Under the pieces are notes generated by a model. It did no database searches, had not been told where the DNA came from, and saw nothing but the letters and a program-made list of their open reading frames with translations. From contig NC_089285.1 in assembly GCF_963678975.1 (NCBI RefSeq), positions 9,038,694 to 9,102,693 of the forward strand: a DNA stretch of 64,000 bases, in the 5' to 3' direction. Source of the stretch: Dysidea avara. Lineage: Eukaryota; Porifera; Demospongiae; Dictyoceratida; Dysideidae. The position numbers and the translations under genes were made by a program. Shown in pieces: positions 1 to 12,690 of the stretch; positions within the stretch are counted from its first letter, which is position 1, and every line of letters starts with the position of its first letter.

Positions 1-195
1 GAAGTACAAGAGAGCAATAGCAATAAAACTGTAGTACCACATTGAAGGGGTAAGGTGACTGTTACTTGTTTTGATGCTTCTGGTAAGCAACACCTGCATT
101 GATCTTCAAATGGCACTTTAAATAATCCTGCAGAGCATGACGGCTTCCTTGCTTTTGCAAGGTCAGTACCCATATCGCAAAGCCCTCTACGATTC

Positions 196-540
196 GAGAT
201 ACTCTAATACAGCAGTCACCCTAATAGAACAGTCACATGCTTATAGCTAGCTGTATACCTTAACAAAAAAAACTTAAACTAGCACATTAAAAATTATAAA
301 TTTAAAAACGAAGTAGGAATCCACACGATAAAAAATGAATGATAGTAGCTATTACAGCATAACTCCGTGGGAAATCCTACTTTGGCATGGTATAGCAATT
401 ATTTTGTGTTCAATGCCAAAGTAGGGATTTCCCACTGAGCTATGCCACAATAGCTACCATCATTTCATCTCTTGTTTTACTACTTTTTATCACTTGGATT
501 CCTACTTCATTTTTAAATTTATAATTTTTAATGTACTAGT
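196..540. mobile_element. Composite foldback repeat, copy A
   Basis: A long imperfect inverted repeat runs from 278 to 540. The left arm starts ACTAGCACATTAAAAATTAT and the right arm is its reverse complement, ending in ACTAGT. The inner arms contain AGTAGGAATCC and a paired GGGAAATCCTACTTTGGCAT block. The 80 bp before it (196-277) carry the ATACTCTAATA motif twice and a TAGCTAGCTGTAT stretch. The same 5' block plus foldback recurs at 26069-26424, so both parts moved together. No coding sequence is seen. It is probably a non-autonomous DNA transposon; superfamily unknown. Confidence 0.8.
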
Positions 541-599
541 CAAATGATAACCTGTGTCATTTCCTATAAAATATAATTTTATAGTATGTATAATTGTTT

Positions 600-1145
600 T
601 TGTGTGATTCAACAGACGAAAAGATGACAGGGAAAGTTCACCTTAAAGAAATTTGACTACTATTGGAAGAAAATGCCATATATTATACTGTAGTCAAGAA
701 ATTGCTGCAATAGTATAAAACATGGTCTGGAGATGCAAGAGAGCAATTGGTGAAGGCAGCTATCAGCTTACTAGGAGTGACATAGAAACACATGATACTT
801 ATTTAAGATTATGTAAAGGTGTGGATAACCCACAACTAATCATGGTGGTTTGAAGCATGTATCTGATGATACATACAGATTTCTTAAAGCTTTGCATATG
901 AGTTGCTAGCAATAAGGGAAAGTGTAGTCAATGAAATAGTCACTGATGAAAACCTGTTGTTTTACTGGGACTTGATAATGTATGATTTTAATATCTCCAC
1001 GTCTAGTACACTACTGCAGGATATTGTCACATTGTGGTTCACAGTGAGAGGATTCTCCATTACCAGCAAACTGTTTAAAGAGTACAAAAAAGCTACAAAG
1101 AGTACTGTAAAAGGAAAAAAAGGACTTCACAAGGAACTTCATTAG
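600..1145 (+). pseudogene. C-terminal relic of unclassified transposase-like gene (copy 1)
   Basis: The decayed end of a large protein. Around 670-720 the frame reads like ENAIYYTVVKKLL, and 840-900 reads GGLKHVSDDTYRFLKAL. After a frame change, 903-1142 is open and reads ENLLFYWDLI, LLQDIVTLWFTVRGFSI, and ends in a basic KKGLHKELH tail before the stop. The same order of motifs (ENAIRYVAGYV, GGLIHVSEEC, LKEIVQLWITIRG, lysine-rich tail) occurs on the minus strand at 22209-22853, so both are copies of one mobile family. Several stops and at least one frameshift lie upstream of 903. The family is familiar to me from sponge and cnidarian predicted proteins, but I cannot name the transposon superfamily. 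The open frame is too short to be a gene on its own. Confidence 0.55.
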
Positions 1146-1149
1146 ATAC

Positions 1150-3370
1150 ATATCTGCATTAATGAAATTTATATAGCTAAGGGTGTTTAAATCAATTTTT
1201 GTATGTAGCCGTTTAGGTAAGGGGCGGCAAAGCAAAGACAGATCTGGTGTTCCTCTCTTTCTGCTTATGTACCAACTCTTTCCAGGCATGATCACATGGC
1301 TCAATAGGGGAAATTTAGGGCTGCACTGGCTCCTTAGTGGCTGATATGCAATGAAATCCACACAGAAAATGTTTGTCCAACTAATGAGTCCTTTCACCTG
1401 TACACCACTAACTGTTGTGAAGCCAGGACCTTCACAAGGCCAGAAACTGTTATTCAAGCACCCAGATGTCTATTAAAAACAGTCTTGAGTAGTTTGAGTA
1501 ATGCAAAGGTGGTCAAGGAGAAACAGACAAATAGCATCTAGAGACTGAAGAGGAGCCTGCCCAAAATCAACAATAGTGCCAACAGGAAAGGAAGGAAAGA
1601 ATGGTTGCACGTTAGCTGGATAAAGCTGACTATAGCAGGCGAGATATGGTTATTGATGTTTCATACATGAAAGGTTTGTACTCTACAGTATTGCAAGGCA
1701 AAAAGAAACAAACTGTGTTTGAACAAAACATGGTGCAACTCATAATTCCACTGGATCATGGCTACATCTGCAAATCAAACCAAGTAAACGTTATTACAAG
1801 TTTGTAAGTACATTAATAATGTAACACCATTCTAGTGTCTCATTTAGTCAGCTTCTGTTCAACTTGCTCAGAGTACCAAATACAAAATTTCTTGTGTAAA
1901 AATTCCTTTGCTGATCTGTTAACAGCGAAATTCATCAGTCAGTACATTTTGGAGAAACTTTAATTGCATAAACATTATTGTCTAAAAGGGAATGAACAGA
2001 ATCTATTAACTGGCCCTTACACTCATCATATAGTACTAAAGCACGATAATCTGGTTGAAGTTTCAGCTCTTCACGCTTCACTCAAATAATAGGCAATATT
2101 ACTTTGTTGATGTACTCCAGTGTGTTCCCTTCAAACATCACATCCAATCATCTGGAAAGACAAATCTCGTGAACAATTCAGGGGTTTACCCTGATAAATT
2201 AGGTAGGAAAATTAGCACAGATAACTACTGTAATCTGATGTTTACAATCTGCCCCTACACACTCTACTTGTGTTGTCTCCTTTTCTTCCATTGCATTGAG
2301 AACCAAGTATAATGTTTACTCCATATTCTATCTGTACTGCAGCCCTTATGTCAAGAATATATGGCTTCTGTGAATAAAATTATGTGTTTAATATGAAGCT
2401 GTAAAACCAACACAGATACTGTTCTCCACCTGATGAGTAACACATGTTGTAGTTGAGACATTGAACTTCTGTTTAGTGCAAATCTGAGTGAAATCCTCTG
2501 AAGTATTTACAAATTATGGCGTGGTTACAAAACACTGTAATTTTAGCACTAAAATCGATTCTCCTCCTACTGCTAATTAAACTCCCCAAAAATTCTTGCA
2601 GTGGCTTGTAGTAACATAAAACAGATTTCAGGAATGACTACTATGGCTTCAAAAGAGGAGATAACTGTTTTTCATAGAAAATTTAGAGTTCAATACCTCA
2701 TTTGATAAAAATTACTTCCATACTTTTGTTACAAACATACTTAGATAGCAGATGACAAAGTTTAGAACTAAAACTGTGAGACTAGACCCAAAATTTGTAG
2801 AATTCTATTCTTTAGGTCTAAAATACTAAACTAAGTCAGTACTTCTAATTGGAGATGGTGATTTTTAATTACCACAAAACATCTGATACAAAAAGGGATG
2901 GAAAGCAAGCACAGATCAATGAAAACCAAGATTTAGCATGTGAAGCCATAGGAATTACTAACATGCCCACTTAAACCTAATTAATTTGAATCCATACAAA
3001 AGAAGCCATAAGGTTACCACAAAAATTCCTTTTGATGCATCACAGGATTGCAATAATAATAATGCTGCGTGCTGCTAGTGCATGGCTCTGTAACCAGAAG
3101 TAATTCGCTGCTGTTAAGTCAGTAGTAAAGAAGAGATTTGTAGAAGTGATTAGAATAGTGAAAGAGTTTTGTTTAAGAAGATTCATGTCATTCGCACAGA
3201 TTTTTTTTTTGCGCCAAGGATAATTGGGGTATCTAAACAGTAAGAGGGGTACTTGTACGTCAGTTTTCTCTAGTATACTAGTGAGTTAGACCTCTGTATT
3301 AGTGCTAGATTGTTCAGTATACGTAGGCATAGTAACCAGTTGTGTAAAGAAATGGTTTCTGTTGCTGTAG
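1150..3370. other. No recognisable gene
   Basis: AT-rich DNA with only short open frames on both strands. I see no convincing coding exon, RNA gene or repeat structure. Poly-T runs occur near 3200. Confidence 0.5.
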
Positions 3371-3373
3371 TAA

Positions 3374-3595
3374 TTACCGCATTGGAAAATTTTTGAGGGA
3401 TGAACTTTTACAAAATTGTGTAGAATACAATTTTCGTGTTTTTTTAATTCACAAAAGTCTAGGAAACGGTTTTGGTAGCATGATAGCTATGTAAATAAAC
3501 CAAAAACATCTCACGATTATATTTTCACGAAGCTATCATTACTTGCAAAATTCGTGAAAGTTTTGTCTCTTGAAAAGTTTCGGCTATATGGTAGT
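3374..3595. mobile_element. MITE with TACCGNATNG-type ends (copy 1)
   Basis: The left end reads TACCGCATTGGAAAATTTTT and the right end, reversed, reads CTACCATATAGCCGAAACTTT. The interior shares TTCACAAAAGTCTAGGAAA and TCACGATTATATTTTC with the copy at 41420-41565. A related element with a different centre lies at 30534-30716. The size (about 220 bp) and style fit a non-autonomous DNA transposon, perhaps Tc1/mariner-like, but a TA duplication could not be fixed. Confidence 0.5.
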
Positions 3596-4230
3596 GTACG
3601 CAATGTTTCACAATTTCAAGAATATCTTGAATTTTTTAGTGGTTAATAGTTCTGCTGTGTTGCAAGTTCTTTGTCACTGGTTACTAACTAGTAGTCCATA
3701 CTACCATCCAGTGTCATGATAGTAACTAAAAGCAAGGTCCTTTTACTGCTAGTTGACGTCAAACTTGAAGGCACAAATATCTCGCAGTGTGACTTGGCAA
3801 ATAAAGGCCCCACTCGTCTGAATTAATAGCTGCAAGTAGAGGACACCTTGTTCTTTCAATTCCAATCTAAGTTTAGTGAGTAATGGTAGGGTCTGTGAGA
3901 TAGAATAATGGCTGCTTACTGTTTGTTATAGCAGTATGTACAATACATACATCATGGATTACTCCTTTGTGTCCCAGTTACTTCTGCTGATAACAGTGTT
4001 GTAGCATAATATGGCTTCCATATGGCTATGGTGGTAGAACACTTCGATTTCATAGTGAACGCAGAGACAGTTCTTGTACTGTTGTTTTTTTATTGCTGTT
4101 TAATAGGCAAACATAGCTGAAGAAAGAAGCATAATTGCCACTGTACTTTTCAGTAATTGATAGACGTAAAATTAACTTAATAGCATGCCTGGTGCTATTC
4201 TTTTTTTTTTTGATGTAATATTATAAGTTC

Positions 4231-4323
4231 GTCCCACGTAGCCAGACCACTACTTTAGTGGGAAAAAGTAATACTTTTCCCTCCCACACACAAAAGAAAA
4301 AGTAGTGGTCTGGTTTTGCAGGA
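4231..4323. mobile_element. Small hairpin MITE, GTCYCGCATAGCCAGACC family
   Basis: A 93-bp near-palindrome. It starts GTCCCACGTAGCCAGACCAC and its reverse complement closes at 4323 with GTGGTCTGGTTTTGCAGGAC. The centre has CCCACACACAAAAGAAAAAG, also found at the right end of the 12928-13518 element. The same terminal motif heads elements at 5019, about 12665 and 12928. Confidence 0.6.
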
Positions 4324-4387
4324 CTAGTATGAGTGCTTTTACTCCTAATTTTGTTATAAAAAGGTGAAACAAAGAAATAGCAAAAAA

Positions 4388-4508
4388 AGTAAGAGGTTGC
4401 CTATACCAACAGATATACCAATTTTAATCCCTAAATCAGTATAGACTGAAGTGTAGGGATTAAATGTCCAATAGTATATCTGCAGGTATAGGCAACCTCT
4501 TCTGCTTC
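4388..4508. repeat. Foldback repeat, family C (copy 1)
   Basis: Inverted arms AGAGGTTGCCTATACC and GGTATAGGCAACCTCT flank a centre with GTAGGGATTAAATGTCCA and TAGTATATCTGCAGG. Those centre strings recur in foldbacks at 56060-56345 and 56770-56970, so this is a family dispersed in the window. Confidence 0.6.
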
Positions 4509-5018
4509 ATTGCCTCGTAGTATAACTACTTTTATATCCTATGATCCTTAATCCAACTTGAAATATATAATTTCCTCTTACACACACACACGCACGCACG
4601 CACGTACACACACACCGCGGGGTCTGCAACAAGCTAGAAATCTCGTAGGTCCACAATTGAAATCTTTGCTACAAATCTCCGGAATCCTGAAATCTGATAA
4701 CTTCAAAGTTCCTGGAAATTTGCAGACATGTCCGGATATTACACGTGTATCAAAGCATGTTTTCCCTCTGCCGCTCAGTTTTCAGGTGCTACCAATTCAG
4801 ATCTCGCAGCAGATTAAAGGCTGAGCTCGCAGTACTGAGATCGTGCTCGCACTGAGTTGGTTTACATAAGTTGGTTGGATTCGGCTCCTCGGTAAGTCGT
4901 AGCATGTAGCTAGTAGCTACGATTTATATACTGTACTATATATCAGTGCTCAATAGTATTACCCACTTGATGCTCAACCTCGCACTCAACTTGGCGTTTA
5001 ATACCAAAGATAACTAAT

Positions 5019-5152
5019 CCCGCATAGCCAGACCCTATTTCTCCACATGGCGCTTATCGATAGGAAATTATAAGCGCCTGCTCCGAAACAGGCGCTTATA
5101 ATTTCCAATCGATAAGCGCCATGCAGAGAAATAAGGTCTGGCTATGCGAGAC
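5019..5152. mobile_element. Near-perfect palindromic MITE
   Basis: Two arms of about 64 bp meet at a 10-bp loop. Each arm carries GCATAGCCAGACC, a TATTTCTC block and TGGCGCTTATCGAT followed by AATTATAAGCGCC. The flanks share ACCAAAGATAACT (left) and ACCAAAAGATAACT (right), which suggests a target duplication with one indel. Half of a related copy lies at 12597-12690. Confidence 0.7.
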
Positions 5153-5429
5153 CAAAAGATAACTGAGTTCAAGTTGAGTGGCTGCAGTTGGAGAAGAAGC
5201 TGGCTAGGACAGGAACTAGGACTAGCACTCGGACAAGCAGCTGGCTGGTAGTGACGCGCAGCTATAGCAACTTTAATGGATATTCTTGGCTGGGCTAGAT
5301 TGGGATTCTCCGAGGGATTCTTTGTAATATAGAATTATGTAGCTGTTAATTTAATACTTAGCATATACTTGCACGCATTTAGCTCAAACTTTGAAACTGG
5401 ATGCACGTTCCACTGAAGCTGGCTGGAGA

Positions 5430-5768
5430 AATGGCTGATCGTGATTGTGTGTTTGCCGCTGCATATTGCACTGCACTGGCACATGGGCAAGATCCTGGAT
5501 CGTTTGTGTACAATCAAAGTATTATGAGAAAACATTTAGAGCAGTGCTTGTCCAATACGAAGATGATTCCCTTTCCAGTGATCAAGGCAAGAAGAGGTGG
5601 AAATCCAAGGTATGATGAAGTTAATGTCTATTGTCTATGCAGATCAATAGATGATGGAAGCCCAATGGTGTGTAGCGCGACAAATGCAATGAATGGTTTC
5701 ACCCAAGTTGTGTGAAAGCTTAGGCGATTGCAGAAGACAGGTGGTACTACCAGACTTGCCTTCTAGCC
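5430..5768 (+). pseudogene. Ulp1-type protease with C-terminal PHD finger, relic (copy 1)
   Basis: The frame reads RDCVFAAAYCTALAHG at about 5445, which matches the C48 (Ulp1/SENP) active-site block normally written SDCGVFA..., followed by MRKHLEQCLSNTKMIPFP. A second domain follows: VYCLCRSIDDGSPMVC, then after a frame change DKCNEWFHPSCV and RWYYQTC, the C4HC3 spacing of a PHD finger. The active-site Gly after Cys is replaced. The catalytic His and Asp segments upstream are absent, so only the 3' exon survives. At least one frameshift and one internal stop separate the PHD halves. Known role of such domains: cysteine peptidase on ubiquitin-like modifiers plus histone-tail reader. The pairing recurs at 15540-16230 beside a transposase-like gene, so I read it as transposon cargo. 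Confidence 0.7.
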
Positions 5769-5851
5769 AATTGAATCATTGCTTTTTAATACTTACATAT
5801 AGCCTATGACTAACACAATAATCATCAAGTATATTGCTAATTGAAATTCTA

Positions 5852-6096
<245 letters not shown>

Positions 6097-7461
6097 GCCA
6101 CTGTTGATTTATATTTCAACTGAAAACTAAAATCGAACTATCCTATACACACCACACACGCCACAACACTAACGATATTACTTTGTTACATTTAACTTCA
6201 GTCGACCGGCTTGGTATTCACCCTTCACCGGTGTTTCAGGCCAACTTTGAGTGATAGTTGTTAGTCTTCATCAGCAGTGGTCAGTGAATAATCTAAATAG
6301 TTGAATTTAATATGTACAACTTTACCTTGTTCAAAAGAACATTAAGGCTGGTCAAACCTCCACATGGCATGGGTCTACTGTGAGATATAATATTGGTCTC
6401 TGAATACTATTTTACATAAGTTATTTTCAATCACACAGACATCCGTGGTAGTGTGGGTAGTCGTGAAGAGACAATATTTCAGAGAAACTGCAAACAGAAA
6501 GCACTTCATTTCTTGCCAAGATTGCAGAAACATACGAAGAAAACTAAATGAATTTATAAAACATCGACACACAGATGATGCATCATCTTGTCAATGAACT
6601 AAATCAAGAATCACCATCTCCAATTATAGCTTATAAGCAGCAAGGGATTGCCAATGCCAAGTACCTACTACCTGATGATAGTTTCTTTTTGGCTATCATA
6701 ACAGAATTCCAGATGAATCTATTTGAAGAATTTTCAGCCAAAATTGTGTGCCTGGATTCGTATAAACATAAGTTAGTAACACTGGTAGTCCCAGATGAGT
6801 TTCGTAATGGTAAGACAACATTAAACTGCACTGTATTAATTATTAATCTGTTGTTTTAATCATTAGGCCATACCTACTTGATCTTATGTTGCACAGGCAA
6901 AATTATTTTAAATTTGGGTAGGTAGATTAGTTTGAAAATGATAGCGATTTTCATACAAAATGCAGTAGCTATATTTTACATACACAGTTAAAAATTCAGG
7001 TTTCATATTATCAGACTGCCTGTTTGCCAGCTAGGCTCTCCACTTCGCGCTTTCCCATTATATCTGTACAATTTTAGACTTTTGGACAATCTTCAATGGA
7101 CCCTTTTGGCTGTAACACAATTGTATGGTCTTTTAATTGGAACACATCATCCACACACGTGATTTTCAAAACTATTTCACTTGAAGAAAAATGCAGTTGG
7201 TCGGGCCTGCGCAACAAGGGATCAGATACGCATGGCCTAATGAGTATAAGACCTTGAAATGCACATCTCCATGCATATACAGAGTTAAGGGATGCTAATT
7301 TCACATTACATTTGTTAACATTTAATTGCCTATCTGTCTAACTACTACAATTAAACTGTTATACAATGCCACTTTAAAGATAACTTTTCATGTATGTAAT
7401 TTCTTTCCCTCTATAACAATCAGTAACATAGCAGTAGCAAAACATAAGGAGTTTGAAATAA

Positions 7462-7481
7462 CCCCCCCCCCCCCCCCCCCC
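7462..7481. repeat. Poly-C tract, 20 bp
   Basis: A run of 20 C within an intron-like part of the MULE relic. Long G or C runs also occur near 22058 and 36228. Confidence 0.95.
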
Positions 7482-8907
7482 AATTATTCTGATTTCTTGG
7501 CTGTGAGTCCCATATTGTACCCTGTACTGACTATGTACTGCTATACATGCAGGTTTAATGGTTGGCATTGTATTACAAATGAATTTGGTATAAAAATTAC
7601 ATGTCATGCCAGGCTGCCAGCAATCACATTACAAGATAGTGTGCACACTTGTATTTCTATGAACAGCTAATCATTTGTATAATTCAAATCACTATTCTTA
7701 ATATCATTAGAACCTACAGTGCATACTTATGCTTATATGCACCCAGGATGCCCTATGGCTTGGTTGATCTCTAATAGAGAAGATGAAGCTACACTAACTA
7801 TGTTTTTCAAAGTAGTTCATGAACGATGTCCTAAAGCAAAGATTACTAATTTGATGACAGATGTATGTAGCTAGCTATTGTGTTACAATGACAAGATGTG
7901 ATATTTCATATTTCCAATGATGTTTGTAGATTTGGCTGGAGTCAATGGATGTAGTACTGTATATCCAGGAGTGAGACATTTGCTTTGTAAATGGCATATT
8001 CATAGGTACAGGTTAATGTGCTACCTCATTTTGTTTTTATCACAACATGTATTTATACAAAACATTTAGAGCATGGCAGAGAAAACTGAAAGCCCTAGTG
8101 AAGGATTCAGAACAGAAGTCAAACCTATATGCATGTTTATGGATACTAATGAACAAAGAGGACAGCGACACATTTAAAGATAAGGAGGAAACCTTAACGA
8201 CTTATTGGTCTACCAGACAGCCGAAGTTTATAGAGTATTACAACAATGAGTATAGATCCAGAGCTGGTACTGTCATGATGTAAGTGGTCCACATTCCAAG
8301 TTGTCTGGCCAGGCCAACAACAGTATATCTAATGGTTTGGCCAGAGCATATGATGTTGTCTCAATTAGTTCCTCGTTACAAGTGATCCCCACCCACTCAC
8401 ACAATACTGTAGAAAGTTTGGCAACTGTGTGGTATTTCAACAAACTAAAACCTGCCAAATCATTGGTCCAATACAAATCTGTAACAATCTCATCAAAAAT
8501 TTTCTCACCAGAATCCTACTGCTACAACTTTCCTCCTGCCTAACTATCTAGCTATAATATGGTAGGTAGCTAGCTAATGACTCAAACCACAATGATACGG
8601 GTGATATGATATGTTCTCAACCAGCATGATTGTGATACTTAAAGGAAGGCAAAACTTATGGCTTCTGTTATTGGTGGTATGTATACATGGTATAGTTACT
8701 GCACACAATCATAAGTGAAAAGTGACGAACTCTGCTGATTATACAACTCCTGTTCGTTACGTGGGTTATTGTTATGTTAAATGGAAACTATCCATAGTGC
8801 TGTAAATGGTCCGTAGGGACCATTTGTGGCACTGTAAGTGGTCTACGGAACCATCAGTGGCTGATATAGGTGGTCAAGAGGACCAACTTTTGGGGGACCA
8901 GTTGTAG

Positions 8908-9369
8908 CAAGAGTTCATAATATATATACTGAGGAGAGCATCCTACTCTCATATACCCCTGTAGAAAGGCGTATCGTGAAGTTATGACGTAACACTTCTG
9001 AGTTCGCCCGTTTTTCTTTGTATAATTAATGATGTCATTAGTTGAACATGGTATCGATTGAACGCGTGCCTAACAATGTCGCTAGCAACCAAATTAACTC
9101 CAGCTCTAAGCGTTTCTCACCGAACTACAATTGTTCCTTCATGGGTTAAGACCGCTTCGTAGGCATTTCTTGCTAGGCCATTCACGAATACAGCTATCCT
9201 GAGCGTCGCGAGTGTGAAATAGTGCTAACGATTCTTGCACTTTTACGGCTGCTCATACGTCACAAACCACAACATCTTGTCCTTATATCATAACTTCACG
9301 ATACGCCCTTCTACAGGGGTATATGAGAGTAGGATGCTCTCCTCAGTATATATATATTATGAACTCTTG
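8908..9369. mobile_element. MITE with long terminal inverted repeats and 9-10 bp target duplication
   Basis: Left arm 8908-8987 and right arm 9288-9369 are almost perfect inverted copies (CAAGAGTTCATAATATATA, GAGAGCATCCTACTCTCATA, TACCCCTGTAGAAAGGCG). The flanks read GTTGTAGCAA at 8901-8910 and GTTGTAGCAA at 9370-9379. A 9-10 bp duplication fits Mutator-type integration. It sits inside the MULE relic, so it is younger than that gene. The 300-bp centre shows no coding sequence. Confidence 0.88.
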
Positions 9370-10549
9370 GTTGTAGCAATTACATGTAATAACACTTGTG
9401 CACATATTTACTGAAAATGTTCATTTACAATTTAATAGAAAAGTGGGCCATGTGTTACCGTCACTTTGATCACCAGAGCACAGACACTAATATGCTTGTA
9501 GAAAGGTAGGTGTATAACAGTAAGAGGTTAAGATGCAATTTACACATCATACATACTACTGCATGTATCTAGTTTTCATAACAAGCCAAAGATGAATCCA
9601 AGATATCTGGCACATCAAGTTAACAAAAGAATTGATGATCTGGTTGGAACACTCCTACAAATTGAAGATTTGTTTTTTGATCGCATGTGTAAGGAGGTCA
9701 TGAGAGACAGCAGTGAGGCATCACTAAAACAAGAGGGTACTGACAGGCACACACGTGGGATGGAAATTCCTGATGAGTCAATACAGGTATGGATTATATA
9801 CTCATACTTAGTGATAATCTGTCATTCTACAATAGGAAAGGAAAAGGAAAATATTCAGGAAATATTTAGGAAAATATTCAGCCTGTTGACGACACAATTT
9901 CGAAGAAATTAATTGACAATTTTATATCAGGTATATGAACAAACAAATCGAAACAATATACAGACATACTTAATATATGCAGGTAGTAACAATGGAAAAA
10001 ACAAACAGCCTAAGACACAACATGGTGTAAGTCACATTTACAACAAATTTTATTATAATCTATTGCTAAAGTAATATTTAAAATTGTATTTGATATACTG
10101 CCTGAATGTTTAGGCAGCTGAGGAGTTGATGTTATCATGTGATGCATATTTAACCAGACAAAGTCATAAATTCGACACGTGGTAACCAGTATGGTTAATT
10201 TTCAGACCTTATTTTATTCCAAGGAAAGATGTGGATAAGATTGATAAACATTGTGAGCAAAACTGGCCGTCAGGTGCATAGGCCACTCAGATGGAAGTAG
10301 TAGCTGCAGCAACAGTTTTGGCAGTACTGGTATTTTTCATAGAGCAGTCAGGAAATGAGCACAAGTGGAATGCTATATACCCACTGCACTACCCCACACT
10401 CAAGTATCCTCACATTCCTGAGATAGAAGAATGTACTTTGTTGAGGCCAACACATTTTGAGTTGTTATACTACACAAATTCTCATTATGATGCAATAGTA
10501 TCTGTGGATACAGGAAGGGTGTGCATTGACCAGCCTTTATTATAAGGAG

Positions 10550-12030
10550 TATCCAGTGAACTGATTGAGATATCTAACTAGTCTCTTATTATTATTATTA
10601 TGACAACCACTAAGAATATTGATTATATTGCATGCAGTTTAAATATCTTTGTTATACCTATGTCATTGTGAATCTTTTCTTTAAAAAAAATCCTTGCTTG
10701 AATCCGGCACCAGTTTTCAAGCGAGAATGGTTAAACAACTGGCAGTGCATTCATTTTACTTGACACACTAGTGGTGTTTGAAGGTAAGCTTATGGTAGTT
10801 TGAGAGTTGACCTGGCTTTGCTGGGACAAGTCACTCTCCAGCCCTCTCGTAAACTTACCTTCATACAGACAGTGGAAAGTCACAACAAGCAAACCTCAGG
10901 ATAGCATTAAGGTAAAAGTTTTAATATTTCCTCTGCTAGCCAAGAGCATGAATTTGTACTGAACATACCTAATGACAACATACATGGCTGGCAAACATTA
11001 CCATTTGTAATACATTACCCGAGGCTTTCAACTTTTTACAAAACCACACCCAAGATTGCACATCTCAGATGGTCTATTATAGCAAATTCATAAACACATC
11101 ACACTTACTGTACACCAAATCTCAAACTGGTGGATTCTGTGTGTATAATACTCTGCAAAATAGTTTTACAACACAATAGGGAGGACATGAAAAATAATTA
11201 CAATTCACACTGCCACATAATGTACTTTACCATGAAATTTATATACGGTTAGTCCAAAATTGCAATTTTAAGGTTAAAATTCTGCTACATTATTATACTG
11301 AATTGTATTGACCACATTTGGAATGGCTAAAATTACAAGGAAGAAAGAAGGCACAGCCTATAAGTCCTTTCCACATGTACGCTTACACAAATTGTAGTTA
11401 CTGTAACAGCTAACTATGTACATATGAATGAAGAATAAATGCTCCAGCAGCCATGCAATCCACATTGAGTTCTACAGCAAAAAACAGATCTACAGCCATG
11501 CTGGTAGGCTGCATATGTTTCAGAAATTGCACAACAAAGGAACTGGCCGACATCACAGAGCTGGAACGATGCAATTACTTACCTACCAGTAGCTAATGCT
11601 TTAATTCTTTTTGGCTTTGTTATCTATTAATAAGCTTTATAGTGCAACAAACATTATGCCAGTTGCATGTGTGGGAACAGGGGAATTGCACTCTGTGCAA
11701 GCAACTTCTAGAACTACAAGCACCCACCAACTGAACTGATGAACATGAGATGAACACACAATACAAAAATCACATTACAAAACAGACAACAAATACAACC
11801 ACACACACACTAGACAAGTTTACAACAGCTACAATACTTAAAGAAAAGTCTTTGCTCTTCACATACAAGCTGTGGGCAGAGAGGCAAACTTGGCCCTATC
11901 CTGTGATGACTGAACTGATTATTGGCATGATGTGTAGATTATCTTATCAGCTATAATAGAATGCATAACTACTTTGTGATTAACTGATAGCACTGAATAC
12001 CTTATGATTTACTCACTTTTAGTCCATTGT
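10550..12030. other. No gene seen; one small foldback
   Basis: Only scattered short frames. An imperfect hairpin lies at 10776-10866 (GAAGGTAAGCTTA against TAAACTTACCTTC). A 26-bp string around TTTATAGTGCAACAAACA at 11626-11651 recurs at 57621-57646 and may be the end of an unlisted repeat. Confidence 0.5.
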
Positions 12031-12339
12031 CAACATTTATGGTTTACCGTAGAAGCAGCGTAGCATCAGTTCGAAGTAGCCACTTGAGGTGAGAATAAAA
12101 CACCAAAGAAGAATCTCACTGTTAGGAACTCATGTGAACCGAAATGTGATCACGTGATTTTGGTACCGGAAGTTCAAAGGTCGTAGGATTTCTGCGTATA
12201 ACAAGATTCATTATATACCTGACGTACCTCGTGACGTACAACAGATGTGTAGAGGCAGATTAACATTTGAGTGTACTTACCCATAGTTAAACAGCCAATA
12301 GAATCGCCAACTTAGACTTCCCATACCTCGCATCACATT

Positions 12340-12480
12340 AATTTTAGCATGTATGCCTCGTATGCCTCGCGCGCCTTCACCACAGTCTATTTGTGCGCGT
12401 GCGCATGCGCATTAATTAACTTATAAAGCGCATTAATAAGGATCGGCCTCGGGATCAGCTGCATTTAATTTTAGGACGAC
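12340..12480. promoter_or_regulatory. CpG-containing stretch with NRF1-like palindrome
   Basis: Within AT-rich surroundings this stretch holds several CG dinucleotides and GTGCGCGTGCGCATGCGCAT at 12393-12412. It contains TGCGCATGCGCA, the core type bound by NRF1 in animals. It could mark a promoter, but no clear gene start could be assigned on either side, so this is only a candidate. Confidence 0.3.
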
Positions 12481-12596
12481 TTGGGATCTCTGGATGGAAG
12501 AGGGATGGGAAACCAGATCACAGAACCACACACTTCGTCATATGCTAACTGTAGGTGTACTATTATGTTGTTTTGTGCATCTATCAAGTCTGAGCA

Positions 12597-12690
12597 CGTA
12601 GCCACCGCATGGCATTTATCGATTGGAAAATATAAGCGCCTCTTCCAGCTACGTCGAGAAGCTTAGTCTCGCGTGGCCAGACCGCTTATT
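12597..12690. mobile_element. Truncated MITE, GTCTCGCRTRGCCAGACC family
   Basis: Contains CATGGCATTTATCGATTGGAAA and ATATAAGCGCCT, matching one arm of the 5019-5152 palindrome, followed by GTCTCGCGTGGCCAGACCGC and TATTTCTCTTTGTCATGG, matching the outer part. The order suggests a broken or rearranged copy. Confidence 0.5.

Larger units (their letters stand above)
6440..10545 (+). pseudogene. Mutator-like (MULE) transposase with OTU-type C-terminus, decayed
   Basis: Pieces in order: a basic lead segment with RRKLNEFIKHRHTDD (6525-6575); the start of the MULE DDE domain, DSFFLAIITEFQ and FSAKIVCLDS, then VTLVVPDEF (6690-6810); GCPMAWLISNREDE with FF..V...CP and LMTD (7749-7863); AGVNGCSTVYPGV and HLLCKWHIHR (7930-8005, followed by GT); RAWQRKLKALV (from about 8070); TNMLVE joined across an intron to SFHNKPK and VNKRIDDLVG (about 9460 and 9573-9786); finally MEVVAAATVLAV and THFELLYYTNSHYDAIVS (10290-10545), which resembles the C-terminal half of OTU cysteine proteases. 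GT-AG boundaries are still readable at several joins, but stops and lost segments are frequent. The SWIM zinc finger expected between transposase and OTU was not found. A MITE (8908-9369) splits the gene. Confidence 0.8.

Noticed and set aside
7326-7670. 114-codon plus-strand frame across the poly-C tract
   Set aside because: The proline run comes from the C20 tract; the rest has no domain and lies in an intron-like part of the MULE relic.
11750-11956. 68-codon frame near 11.8 kb
   Set aside because: Low-complexity Thr/Asn start, no domain, no neighbouring exon.
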